NCBI GenBank assembly: GCA_944321955.1
Contig: CALUNG010000008.1
Span: 1 to 64,000, forward strand
Source of the DNA: an uncultured Alistipes sp.
GTDB taxonomy: Bacteria; Bacteroidota; Bacteroidia; Bacteroidales; Rikenellaceae
Length of the DNA stretch: 64,000 nucleotides
Reading direction: 5' to 3'
Part shown: positions 16,006-24,357 of the stretch, one piece after another
Position numbering within the stretch: the first letter of the stretch is position 1
Layout: every line of letters starts with the position of its first letter
Notes under the pieces: model-generated
Databases searched by the model: none
Seen by the model: the letters and a program-made list of their open reading frames with translations, nothing else
Told to the model about the DNA's origin: nothing
Program-made: the position numbers and the translations under genes

Positions 16006-16548
16006 TTACTCCTCGGCGGGAGTCTCTGCGGCTGCATCGGCGGCTTCGGCCTCCTGTGCGGCGGCAGCGGCGGCTGCTTCAGCCTCGGCTGCGGCCTTCT
16101 TCTCGGCGATAGCCTTGGCACGCTCTTCCGAAACCTTGGTCTCGGCAGCCATGCGGGCTTTCTCGGCCGATTTGGCATCGGTAGCGAGCTTGTTTACCTT
16201 GGCGGCTATCTTGCCCTCCTTCTCACCGAGCCACTTGTTGAATTTGGCCTCGGCATCGCTCTCCGAGAATGCGCCTTTGGCAACACCTCCAAGCAGATGC
16301 TTCTTGTATAATACACCCTTGTACGAGAGAATTGCTCGACAAGTGTCCGTGGGTTGCGCGCCTTTTTGTAACCAATCAAGAGCTCTTTCGAAGTTCAAGT
16401 CGATCGTAGCAGGATTCGTGTTGGGATTGTAGGTTCCCAATTTCTCGATAAATTTACCATCACGTGGCGCTCTGCTATCTGCGGCAACGATATGATAGAA
16501 GGCAAAACCCTTCTTGCCATGACGTGCCAGACGAATTTTAACAGCCAT
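16006..16548 (-). CDS. rpsP: 30S ribosomal protein S16 with Ala/Glu-rich C-terminal extension
   Basis: 180 residues. The first ~85 are a standard bS16: [39 protein letters not shown], and [15 protein letters not shown]. The rest is an extension absent from E. coli S16 (82 residues): a lysine-rich helix (about 100-150) running into an alanine/glutamate tail. Long bS16 tails are, to my knowledge, common in Bacteroidota. Promoter about 60 bases upstream; terminator right after. Confidence 0.95.
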   Translation of the reverse strand: MAVKIRLARHGKKGFAFYHIVAADSRAPRDGKFIEKLGTYNPNTNPATIDLNFERALDWLQKGAQPTDTCRAILSYKGVLYKKHLLGGVAKGAFSESDAEAKFNKWLGEKEGKIAAKVNKLATDAKSAEKARMAAETKVSEERAKAIAEKKAAAEAEAAAAAAAQEAEAADAAAETPAEE

Positions 16549-16609
16549 TTCGCTATAAAATTTAGTTAATAAAATGTTAACGCTCTCCCTTTACGGGCAT
16601 TCGAGTGCG

Positions 16610-16639
16610 CGAAGATACTCATAAATCGGCAATTTGCAA
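16610..16639 (-). promoter_or_regulatory. Probable promoter of rpsP
   Basis: Minus strand TTG (16637-16639), 19 bp, TATCTTCG (16610-16617; one mismatch to TAnnTTTG). This gives a leader of about 55 bases before the S16 start. Confidence 0.45.
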
Positions 16640-16692
16640 TGAAAACCGGCTTTTTTTCGGCGATTTTCTTTGATCGGACGCGATTGGGCGCA

Positions 16693-19092
16693 CTATCTCC
16701 ACACGAAGTCGACGATTACGGGCAGGTGGTCCGACGAGCCGTTGTAGAATTTCGTCTTGTCGTTCCATGTAGCCTTCGTGAAACCCCATTTCGGGCTCTT
16801 GGCCTTGAGCATGCGCTTGTACATAGCCTCGCTGCCGTACATCAGGTCGATGCGTCCCCAGCCCTGTGTCGACGGTGTTATCGCGTCGCGTTTGTCGGGG
16901 TTGTTGTATGCCTTGACCAGATCGTGTGCGGGAACGTTCTCCAGCATGTATTTCTGTCCCAGATAGCGTGGATTCTCCCAGCCCAGATCGTGGAACGAGT
17001 CGTCGAGCGGCGTTGAACAGTTCATGTCACCCATGATAAGCCAGTTCTTTTCGCCGGCATACTCGGGGTTCAGAATGGTGCGCTCCATGAATATGCGGAA
17101 CTCATCGGCTCGGGTTTTGTCACCGCCGTGTTCGCGTTTGCTGCGTTCACGTACTTCGGCCGGTTTGGTTGCATCCTTGGCGTACGCCTGCGGCCATGTG
17201 TGGAACCCTACGAAGTTGATCGTTTCGCCGTCGACGGTGACCTGTGCATGCAGACCTCCGTGCGATACCTCCTTGCCGCCCAATGCCTGTACGAGGGTAA
17301 TCGGGTATTTCGATGTTATGACTACGGGGTAGTTGTCCTGATGCGCTCCTATGGCCCAGTACGTATGGCCGAAACGGGCTGCAAGCTCTCCCCAGTTTTC
17401 TGTAAGGTAACGCTCTTCGGGCTTGCATTTGGTGTGTGTGCCGGCATAATATATGGTTTGGGCCTCGCAGAAGACGCATACGTCGGCGTCGACCGATTTC
17501 ACGTATTCGACGAAATTGTCGTAATTGTTCTGCTGATCGGCCCACATGCCGTTCTGTATGTTGTAGTCCATTACGCGCAGTATCCTTTCGCGCGGCACGC
17601 TGTTCAGAAGCCTTACTTCGATGTCGTCGAGGAAGAAGCCGTTGACGTATCTGGAGTCGGGCTGTTCGGATGTCCATCCCATGTATGTCTCGGCCGTGGC
17701 GCCGCTTACCACCAGCCGTACCGTGTGCCACTCCTTGGCGGCGGAGTCGCTGCCGGCGGCCGACATGACGTTGCGCGTGATCTTGATGTATTCGCCCTCG
17801 CCGTTGACGTAAGGGTAGTTGGTGTTGTAGAGGGTGTGGCGTATGCCGTCAACCCAATACTCCCTGATGACGCCTGCTCTGTTGGCATAAACCATGACGC
17901 AGGAGTTGGCTTTGGCCTGCAGTGCGACCTTGAACGTCACCTCGATGTCGCATACGCCGTCGAGCGATGTGAACATCGGCGTTTCGACCATGCCGCGGGA
18001 GTTGTCGCGGACGCCAACGCCGAGATATCCCGGATACTCCTGCACGCGGAACATGCGGCGCCAGTCGAGTACGTTGCGGTTCGCCAGATACTCCGTCCCC
18101 ATTGCCGGCTTCTCTGCAAGCAATACCTTGTAGTCGCTCTGCAGGTATTGCGAACCGGCCTTGTCGAATCCGGATGCATATACTGCCCGTTCGTTGCCGG
18201 TGTAGTCCGTGTCTGCCGAGCCTTCACCCGTAGCTGCAGGGTTGAACCCGCGGCCGGATTTGCCGGCCATGCGGTCGCCGCCCCAGACGAAAGCGTCGAA
18301 ATTCTCGGCGAAGACCATCTCTGCGGCCGGCGAATATTCGATTCCGGCGATTTTGGTGATTTTGCCACTGCATATTTCGAATCCTTCGGTGCGGGAAACC
18401 GTCATGTTGCGGTGCGAGCGGTCACTTATCGATATGCGTATGCCGTTATCGTATTTGCGTGCCGGCATCACGATGCGGAATGTTGTGCCGGCTGCATCGA
18501 GAGCAACGCCTTTGCCGCCGTTGCTGCAATCGAGCAGAATGAAATTCATCCCGTCTTCAGCCGCAACGAGTCTCCCGGTGCCGGCATCGAGGCTGAAGCA
18601 GCCCGAAAGAGCCGTGCCGGAGTTGTCTTCGACGCGTATCGAGTTGACGGCCGCATCACCCTTTACGGTGAGTTCGAGTACGCCGCAGAGGCTTTCGAGA
18701 ATCAATTTGTCACCGGTGGTCGCGGCTGCATGCATTGGCATTGCAAGACGGTCGATCCCCTTTTCTCGATATTGTTGTGCCGGAACCAGAAGTATGCTCC
18801 GTATACCGTCGGTTGTGGAAGCGCAGTCGCCCGGCCATGATGCCGTGTAGGCGTTGTTGTCGGCTTTTCTCGCCTCGACGCGTGCATATCCCTTGCTGTC
18901 GGAGATAACCTTGCAGAGTTCCCCGTTCACATAGATCATATCTCCGGCTTTCCATGCATTTGCTGCTGGAATACAAAGTTTTGTTGCCGCATCATTACGT
19001 ATGCCGACATTCAGTCTTGTTGTCTGGTTGCTGCCGGCGGCGCAGAACGACGTGGCTGCAAGTGCCAGCAACAGCAGTAGCGATTTTTTCAT
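16693..19092 (-). CDS. Secreted multidomain EEP-family phosphoesterase (nuclease-like)
   Basis: 799 residues with signal peptide MKKSLLLLLALAATSFCAAG. The N-terminal ~250 residues are a beta-rich domain of unknown type (ADNNAYTASWPGD, LLVPAQQY, as in fimbrillin-like Ig folds). A middle beta-sandwich (about 260-500) has FAENFDAFVWGGDR and FFLDDIEVRLL, like a carbohydrate-binding or laminin-G-type module. The C-terminal EEP domain (about 505-799) keeps all catalytic motifs: RVMDYNIQNGMW, VDADVCVFCEAQ, NFVGFHTWP, WLIMGDMNCS and SSDHLPVIVDF. Substrate (nucleic acid, phospholipid or sugar phosphate) cannot be told. Tandem with a shorter paralogue upstream. Confidence 0.83.
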   Translation of the reverse strand: MKKSLLLLLALAATSFCAAGSNQTTRLNVGIRNDAATKLCIPAANAWKAGDMIYVNGELCKVISDSKGYARVEARKADNNAYTASWPGDCASTTDGIRSILLVPAQQYREKGIDRLAMPMHAAATTGDKLILESLCGVLELTVKGDAAVNSIRVEDNSGTALSGCFSLDAGTGRLVAAEDGMNFILLDCSNGGKGVALDAAGTTFRIVMPARKYDNGIRISISDRSHRNMTVSRTEGFEICSGKITKIAGIEYSPAAEMVFAENFDAFVWGGDRMAGKSGRGFNPAATGEGSADTDYTGNERAVYASGFDKAGSQYLQSDYKVLLAEKPAMGTEYLANRNVLDWRRMFRVQEYPGYLGVGVRDNSRGMVETPMFTSLDGVCDIEVTFKVALQAKANSCVMVYANRAGVIREYWVDGIRHTLYNTNYPYVNGEGEYIKITRNVMSAAGSDSAAKEWHTVRLVVSGATAETYMGWTSEQPDSRYVNGFFLDDIEVRLLNSVPRERILRVMDYNIQNGMWADQQNNYDNFVEYVKSVDADVCVFCEAQTIYYAGTHTKCKPEERYLTENWGELAARFGHTYWAIGAHQDNYPVVITSKYPITLVQALGGKEVSHGGLHAQVTVDGETINFVGFHTWPQAYAKDATKPAEVRERSKREHGGDKTRADEFRIFMERTILNPEYAGEKNWLIMGDMNCSTPLDDSFHDLGWENPRYLGQKYMLENVPAHDLVKAYNNPDKRDAITPSTQGWGRIDLMYGSEAMYKRMLKAKSPKWGFTKATWNDKTKFYNGSSDHLPVIVDFVWR

Positions 19093-19125
19093 TATTTGAC
19101 AGGTTTGTTCAGGTTGGACAGATTG

Positions 19126-20586
19126 TTATTCCCATTTGAAATCCACGATCACGGGCAGGTGGTCCGACGAACGTTCATGAAAGCGGAAATTGGCCCGTTT
19201 GATCGATTTGGTGAATCCTTCGCGCGGAGTCTTGACCCTTATGACGCGCTTGGACATGGATTGCGTGCCGTACATGATGTCGATGCGTCGGCCGCTTTGA
19301 GTCGACGGTATCATCACGTCGCGGTTGGCCGGACAGCAATAGCTCTTGACAAGATCGATGCAGTCAGAGTTCTGCAGTACGTAGTTGTGTCCCCAGTAGA
19401 ACGGGCTTCCCGGTCCGTATTCATAGTAGCGGTCGTCGAGCGGCGAAATGCTGTTGGTGTCGCCCATGATGAGCCAGTTGGTCTCGTCGGCGTATTCGGG
19501 ATTGAGAATCGTACGCTCGAAGAAGATCTTCATCTCTTCCGCACGGAACTTCTCGCCGTCGAAACGCAGTGCGCTGGCCTTGCGATCCTCGACAGCTACA
19601 TCGCGACCGTAATATGCCGGGTATGTGTGGAATCCGACGAAATTGATACGCTGACCGCCGATCGTTATCTGTGCGTGTACGCCACCGTGTGAAACCTCCT
19701 TGCCTCCGAGTTTCTGCACGAGGGTGATGGGATATTTCGACGTGATGACCACGGGATGGTTGTCCTGATGTGCGCCGATTACCCAATAGTCATGGCCCCA
19801 GCGGGCCGCAAGCTCTCCCCAGTGGGATGGCAGGTAACGCTGGTCGATGGGTTCGGGCATGCGTCCCTCCTCGCCGGTTATGTAGTTCGACTGTGCTTCG
19901 CAGAAGATTATCACGTCGGCGTCGACCGATTTTATATACTCCACGAAATTGTCGTAATTGTTTCCCTGGTCTGCCCACATTCCGTTCTGGATGTTGTAGT
20001 CCATTACGCGCAGCGTATTTTCACGCTTGACGCTCGACAGCACCTTCACTTCGGCCCCGTCGAAACGGAATCCTTCGGGTGCGTTCTTGCCGCTGGGAAC
20101 CACGCGCCAGCCGAGTTTCGATTTGGCCGTGGCTCCGCTCACCACGATGCGGGCCGTACGCCATACCTCCTTGTTGAATACCGGCACATTGCCGTTTTCG
20201 AGGCGCAGGCGTTCCCATTTGCTGCCTTTGTATGGATAGTTCTTGTCGGTGAGGGTTATCTCCACGTCGTCGAGCGTATACTCCTTGATGACGCCGGCGT
20301 CCGATATGCGGAACTCGACGCTCGATTTGGGCAGCCGACGGTAGCGGAACGTCACTTCGATGTCGCAAATTCCGTTGAGGCCTTTAAGTGCCGGCGTAAC
20401 GATGTTGTCGCGCAGCTCTTCGGCATTGCCCGCAAGAGCGAACTGCATCGTGCCGTCATCGGATACGCTCATCTCCGTTTTCTGAACGGCAGGCTTTTTC
20501 TCCTGCACCTTTGCCGGTGTCGGCTCCGCGGCATTCAGAATCGTCGCTGCGAATATCGCGGCAAACGACAATAACGATTTCTTCAT
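19126..20586 (-). CDS. Secreted EEP-family phosphoesterase, shorter paralogue
   Basis: 486 residues from the ATG at 20586, where the signal peptide MKKSLLSFAAIFAATILNAA begins; the longer frame upstream adds 37 residues without that character. A beta-sandwich module (about 65-190, ending FRFDGAEVKVLSSV) precedes the EEP domain, with RVMDYNIQNGMW, VDADVIIFCEAQ, NFVGFHTYP, WLIMGDTNSISPLDD and SSDHLPVIVDF: a complete catalytic set. The C-terminal 290 residues closely match the 799-residue neighbour (33 bp downstream), so this is a tandem duplication with an extra N-terminal domain in the other copy. Confidence 0.83.
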   Translation of the reverse strand: MKKSLLSFAAIFAATILNAAEPTPAKVQEKKPAVQKTEMSVSDDGTMQFALAGNAEELRDNIVTPALKGLNGICDIEVTFRYRRLPKSSVEFRISDAGVIKEYTLDDVEITLTDKNYPYKGSKWERLRLENGNVPVFNKEVWRTARIVVSGATAKSKLGWRVVPSGKNAPEGFRFDGAEVKVLSSVKRENTLRVMDYNIQNGMWADQGNNYDNFVEYIKSVDADVIIFCEAQSNYITGEEGRMPEPIDQRYLPSHWGELAARWGHDYWVIGAHQDNHPVVITSKYPITLVQKLGGKEVSHGGVHAQITIGGQRINFVGFHTYPAYYGRDVAVEDRKASALRFDGEKFRAEEMKIFFERTILNPEYADETNWLIMGDTNSISPLDDRYYEYGPGSPFYWGHNYVLQNSDCIDLVKSYCCPANRDVMIPSTQSGRRIDIMYGTQSMSKRVIRVKTPREGFTKSIKRANFRFHERSSDHLPVIVDFKWE

Positions 20587-20721
20587 GTGATTGAAAGTTT
20601 TAAGGTTGTTGTAGATATTGGTAATGGATTGTTGCTTACCGTATTGCCGGACGGTAAGGCAAGGTGGTATTTCATGTAGGCGGCATGGTTGGTTCATTGT
20701 GGCTCCGGTATGCCCTGAAAG

Positions 20722-20795
20722 TGATTCCGGCGCGGTTCGAACGCGCGACCCACAGCTTAGAAGGCTGTTGCTCTATCCAACTGAGCTACGGAACC
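20722..20795 (-). tRNA. tRNA-Arg (anticodon TCT)
   Basis: On the minus strand GGTTCCG (5' acceptor strand) pairs with CGGAATC, followed by discriminator A. The D arm contains GCTCAGTTGGATAGAGC; the anticodon stem ACAGC/GCTGT encloses loop CTTCTAA with anticodon TCT; the T arm has GGTTCGAA on the complement side (GTTCGAA in the tRNA). 74 bases. CCA is not encoded. Confidence 0.95.
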
Positions 20796-20810
20796 ATCGC
20801 AAAACGCGAA

Positions 20811-20841
20811 CAAATGTAATACAAAATTCGCAATCGGACAA
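20811..20841 (-). promoter_or_regulatory. Promoter of tRNA-Arg
   Basis: Minus strand TACATTTG (20811-20818) is an exact -7 box 15 bases ahead of the tRNA; a TTG at 20839-20841 lies 20 bp further up. Confidence 0.6.
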
Positions 20842-20914
20842 CTTTTATTTCAGTTATCGGGTCTGTATTGAGTGTCGGCCTGTTTGTTTCGGGCTTGCAT
20901 TGTCGCCGCGAACG

Positions 20915-20946
20915 GTTGCCCGTTAGCCGTAAAAGTATTATATTTG
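20915..20946 (+). promoter_or_regulatory. Promoter of the phosphodiester glycosidase gene
   Basis: GTTG (20915-20918), 20-bp spacer, TATATTTG (20939-20946, exact -7 box), 33 bases before the ATG. Confidence 0.65.
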
Positions 20947-20979
20947 CACAACACGCAACCCCGTAATATCATTTGAGAC

Positions 20980-21813
20980 ATGAAACGATTCACAGCCTTC
21001 TGCGCATTGATTCTGGCGACCGTAACCGTCGCCTTTGCGCAGAATCCCGATTCGCTGGCCTTCGTTACGGCCGACTGGCAGATTTCCGAACCGGACAAGG
21101 GTGTTGAAGCCCGTACGGCAAGCATGGAGATCTTCGACTCAAAGCAGACTGTTTCGATTATCCGTTACAAACAGCGCCGCTTCTATACCCGCATAGTGCA
21201 GACTGCCGAACTGACGCCGACAAGCACTACCGCACGCGACCGCAAGGCCGTGGCGGCAATAAATGCCGGTTACTGGAACGTGGAGAAGGTTGTCCCCTCG
21301 ACGTATGTACGCATCGACGGCCACGACTGCTCGCATACCGAGGATGCCGAAGCCTACCGCGTCAACGGTATTCTCACGATCGACGGCCGCGACATCGAGG
21401 TATTTGCATGCGACACGTCGCAGTACGGCAAGTATACGCCCATGTATGACAACATACTCGCGTCCGGCCCCATACTTGTAGATGACGGCAAGCCGTTTGC
21501 GTACGACCCGTCGCTGGGCAGTTTTTTCGGGCGCAATCCGCGCAGCTTTATTGGCCGTACGGAGAAGGGTGACGTCTTCATGGTAGTAATCGACGGCCGT
21601 TTCGAGCAGGCCGAGGGTATGACCATCAACGAACTTGTCGAGGTTTGCCGCTGGCTCGGGCTTGTCGATGCCATCAACCTCGACGGCGGCGGTTCGTCGA
21701 CGTTGTGGAGCAGCGACCGCGGAGTGCTCAACCATCCCTGCGACAACAAGCGATTCGACCATGAGGGCGAGCGTGCCGTGTCGAGTTGCCTTGTGGTTCT
21801 GCCGCCGAGATAG
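20980..21813 (+). CDS. Secreted phosphodiester glycosidase (NAGPA-domain) protein
   Basis: 277 residues, signal peptide MKRFTAFCALILATVTVAFAQ. A single NAGPA (phosphodiester glycosidase) domain: AINAGYWN near 93, ILASGPILVDDGK, NPRSFIGRTEKGDVFMVVIDGR, and the signature DAINLDGGGSSTLW near 235. The human homologue removes GlcNAc from GlcNAc-1-P-mannose. Bacterial members act outside the cell on sugar phosphodiesters or peptidoglycan-like material; the substrate here is unknown. Monocistronic, with its own promoter and a shared terminator. Confidence 0.88.
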   Translation: MKRFTAFCALILATVTVAFAQNPDSLAFVTADWQISEPDKGVEARTASMEIFDSKQTVSIIRYKQRRFYTRIVQTAELTPTSTTARDRKAVAAINAGYWNVEKVVPSTYVRIDGHDCSHTEDAEAYRVNGILTIDGRDIEVFACDTSQYGKYTPMYDNILASGPILVDDGKPFAYDPSLGSFFGRNPRSFIGRTEKGDVFMVVIDGRFEQAEGMTINELVEVCRWLGLVDAINLDGGGSSTLWSSDRGVLNHPCDNKRFDHEGERAVSSCLVVLPPR

Positions 21814-21822
21814 GCGTGCGGC

Positions 21823-21860
21823 AACGAAAAAGGGCGGGATGTTTCCCGCCCTTTTTCGTT
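21823..21860. terminator. Bidirectional terminator
   Basis: AACGAAAAAGGGCGGGA and its perfect complement around a 4-base loop. Flanking A- and T-runs allow it to end both the glycosidase gene (plus) and the seven-gene surface operon (minus). Confidence 0.92.
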
Positions 21861-21877
21861 TGTGTGACTTGAATGCG

Positions 21878-23479
21878 TCAATCGTCGAAGTCGTACCTGA
21901 GCTCGAAGTCGTCGATCCACATTATGCTGTTCGAACTGCCGACAAAGTAGTCTCCGTATCGCGATGACGTGCATACGATTATGATGTGCGACGGTGTTGC
22001 GTCCGAGCGGTATTCAAGTTCCACGTCGAATTTGGTCCACTCGGGGCATGACGCGTCGAATATCTTTTCGCCGTAGGCAATGATGTGCGGGTCGTTCGAC
22101 GTGAAGAATGTAGAGACGTCGCGCGTATCGACCCTGTGCGGCGACTCTCCGACCTCGGCCGGATCGCCCCAATATCCAAGTGCCACATATACGATGCCGC
22201 TGTCCATGTCGCCCTCGTTCATGGGTGACTTGTTGTTGTTCGGCACACAGTTGATGACGCCCTGATTGTACTTTGCCCAGAAACTGAATCCCGTAGGACG
22301 CAGCGTGAACGGACGCCCGAAGTCTACAAGGCCGTTTGTACCGATGGTCTGGGCATAGACACCCGTGTAGATGTTTCCGGCGGCGAACTTTCCTATGCCG
22401 GCAACGCTTGCCAGAGTCGACTTGAGTTGCGCGCAGTATTTGCCTTCGGTACCTTCGTGCAGGTCGTTGTCGACGGGTGTGGTTATGTTAATGCCGGCGA
22501 TGGACGAACCCTGGTTGCCGGTTCCCCAATACGGCGTCTCGTCGGCCAGATAGGGGAAGTATATGTTCTTGCTGCTCAGGTGCCAGTTTTCGAAGCCGTT
22601 GTTCGGAACGATATAGAGTTCGCCCGTGGTGAAACTCTGTACGTCCGAGGTGCTGTCGTCGGCATAGGCCACGACCTCGTATTCGGTCTGAGGCTCGAGA
22701 TGGCGCATCTTGACCGAGAAGGTGCCGCCGTCGACCGTTATCCATTCGTCCGGCGCATCGATCCACTCTTCGTTGCCGGCCTTGCGGTAACGTATGCCCA
22801 TGTCGGTCCCGGCTATGCCGCTCGCCCTGATCCATGCAGCCTGCGATCCTGCCATAAGGCTCTCAATGACTACTGAGAGTTCCTTGGGCTTGACAGCCAG
22901 TGTCCAGCGCTCGGTGCGGCCGTGATACGTCACCTCCACGTAACGTATCGAACGGAAGTCGGTAAGCTCTTCGGCCGTGGGGCTCATCTCGGTTATGTCG
23001 TGCGGGCCGAGCTTGAGCGAAAGTACCTTTACGTTGCCCGTATCGTAGTCGTCGCGCATGTATGCCGTGGCCATGCAGTTGTCGACGTCGAATTCGGTGG
23101 TGCCGATCTGTCCCTCGATCGTGAAGTAGCGTTCGATGTTTTGCTGTGCGAGGATCGTCCATTCGTAATCCTGGTAGAGCGACAGCGTGATGTATTTGGG
23201 TACGCGCATGTCGAATGTCCCGACCATGTTCTCCGACGGACGTGCTCCGTCGGTGTACTTTATCGATGTGATGTTGACGTTGCGTATGTCGGTAGTCTCC
23301 TCCAATGGAATGGTTGCCGTGCTGGTATTGCTGTCGATGACGCATGCGCCGCTCGTACCCTCGACCTCGATCGACTCTACGCCCAGCTTTATCACAGGAA
23401 ACGGAATGTCGTTCCGGATGCAACCGACGGACAAGACCGATGTCGCGAGTGCCAATATGTATTTCAAAGTTCCGTTCAT
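21878..23479 (-). CDS. PCMD-domain surface lipoprotein
   Basis: 533 residues from ATG 23479 (MNGTLKYILALATSVLSVGC: signal peptide with lipobox SVGC). Residues ~30-210 form Ig-like strands of unknown family; ~215-280 resembles a fibronectin-type segment (WIRASGIAGTDMGIRYRKAG, LEPQTEYEVVAYADD). The C-terminal ~240 residues are a PCMD domain (a beta-sandwich named as putative carbohydrate metabolism): NGFENWHLSSKNIYFPYL, WGTGNQGSS, GKFAAGNIYTGVY, NGLVDFGRPFTLRPTGFSFWAKYN, and IMWIDDFELRYDF at the end. Last gene of a seven-gene operon; its start overlaps the upstream stop by 4 bases. Likely binds glycan or protein at the surface; no catalytic residues recognised. Confidence 0.85.
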   Translation of the reverse strand: MNGTLKYILALATSVLSVGCIRNDIPFPVIKLGVESIEVEGTSGACVIDSNTSTATIPLEETTDIRNVNITSIKYTDGARPSENMVGTFDMRVPKYITLSLYQDYEWTILAQQNIERYFTIEGQIGTTEFDVDNCMATAYMRDDYDTGNVKVLSLKLGPHDITEMSPTAEELTDFRSIRYVEVTYHGRTERWTLAVKPKELSVVIESLMAGSQAAWIRASGIAGTDMGIRYRKAGNEEWIDAPDEWITVDGGTFSVKMRHLEPQTEYEVVAYADDSTSDVQSFTTGELYIVPNNGFENWHLSSKNIYFPYLADETPYWGTGNQGSSIAGINITTPVDNDLHEGTEGKYCAQLKSTLASVAGIGKFAAGNIYTGVYAQTIGTNGLVDFGRPFTLRPTGFSFWAKYNQGVINCVPNNNKSPMNEGDMDSGIVYVALGYWGDPAEVGESPHRVDTRDVSTFFTSNDPHIIAYGEKIFDASCPEWTKFDVELEYRSDATPSHIIIVCTSSRYGDYFVGSSNSIMWIDDFELRYDFDD

Positions 23480-24348
23480 CGTGCAAGTGTCTTTTTCTTG
23501 TTCCACAAGTGGACGGTCATGCCCACGCGTATGTCGGCGAGATTAAGACGGAACCGCATCTTGGACGTCGAGCGTGATCCGATCTTTTCGCCCAGCTCGT
23601 TGTGCTGTTTTATGTGGTTGTACTGCAGACCTCCCAGTCCGAACGATATGCTGCCGCATACGTTCGGGAAGATGTAGACGGCGATACCCGGGTTGAAGTT
23701 GAGTTTGGCCCGGAATATGTCCGACGTCGACTCCTTCATGGCATCGCCCGACTTGTAGGCGAAAGTCTGCGTACCGGTCTCGGCCAGAAGCTCCACTTCA
23801 CTGAATACTCCGAAGCGTCCCCGCGGGTCGAGTGCCACATAAGAACGGTGGAAAACGCCGAACGAGTACATGGTTCTCTTCAAACTCATGTTGCCGAGTG
23901 AAAATTCGATGTCGTTCTCCTCTCCGAGATTTAGGTTGACGTTGCCGAGAGATCCGTATAGATACGAGTACCCGAAACGCACTCCGATGACGTTGTCGTC
24001 TGCGACGAAATATCCTATGTAGGGGTTGACCGTTACGACCGTACCCTTGAGATTGATATTGTCGAGTATGAGGTAGAAGTCGGTATCGTCGCTCGACAGT
24101 GTGCCGTACGAAACCGTTGCTCCCATCATTATCTCGCCCTTGTAGGCGTATGTATTCTTGTCTATCTCGCGGTCCACGCGGTTGAGCATCGGCATGAACC
24201 TGTTTTTGCGGACGCCTTTCTCTTCGATTCTTACCGAATCCTTGAGTTTTGCCGTTTCCGTCGCTGTGACCGATTCGTTTTCGCCGGCCATGGCCATGAA
24301 TGCGACGAACAGTGCCGTGAATGTCAGTGTCAAACGTTTCATATCCAT
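23476..24348 (-). CDS. Outer-membrane beta-barrel protein, paralogue B
   Basis: 290 residues (ATG 24348; ATG 24342 also possible). Signal peptide through FVAFMAMAG. A charged linker (about 25-60, KLKDSVRIEEKGVRKNRFMP) precedes a barrel with alternating strands: GEIMMGATVSYGTL, GTVVTVNPYIGYFVADDNVIGVRFGYSYLY, GRFGVFSEVELLAETG, AKLNFNPGIAVYIFPNVCGSISFGLGG, and LADIRVGMTVHLW. It shares layout and many positions with paralogue A upstream (strand-for-strand YIGYxxxxNxxxGxR and LNPGIxxxxxxNV). Probably a surface anchor or pore for the lipoproteins of this operon (inference). Confidence 0.8.
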   Translation of the reverse strand: MDMKRLTLTFTALFVAFMAMAGENESVTATETAKLKDSVRIEEKGVRKNRFMPMLNRVDREIDKNTYAYKGEIMMGATVSYGTLSSDDTDFYLILDNINLKGTVVTVNPYIGYFVADDNVIGVRFGYSYLYGSLGNVNLNLGEENDIEFSLGNMSLKRTMYSFGVFHRSYVALDPRGRFGVFSEVELLAETGTQTFAYKSGDAMKESTSDIFRAKLNFNPGIAVYIFPNVCGSISFGLGGLQYNHIKQHNELGEKIGSRSTSKMRFRLNLADIRVGMTVHLWNKKKTLAR

Positions 24349-24357
24349 CGCATTTGT

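Noticed and set aside
17128..18840. A 570-codon plus-strand frame across the large EEP gene
   Set aside because: The minus-strand reading has a signal peptide and all EEP motifs; the plus-strand reading has none.
20635..20658. CTTACCGT/ACGGTAAG inverted repeat downstream of tRNA-Arg
   Set aside because: 8-bp arms without a T-run; could be chance or a weak processing signal, not enough for a call.
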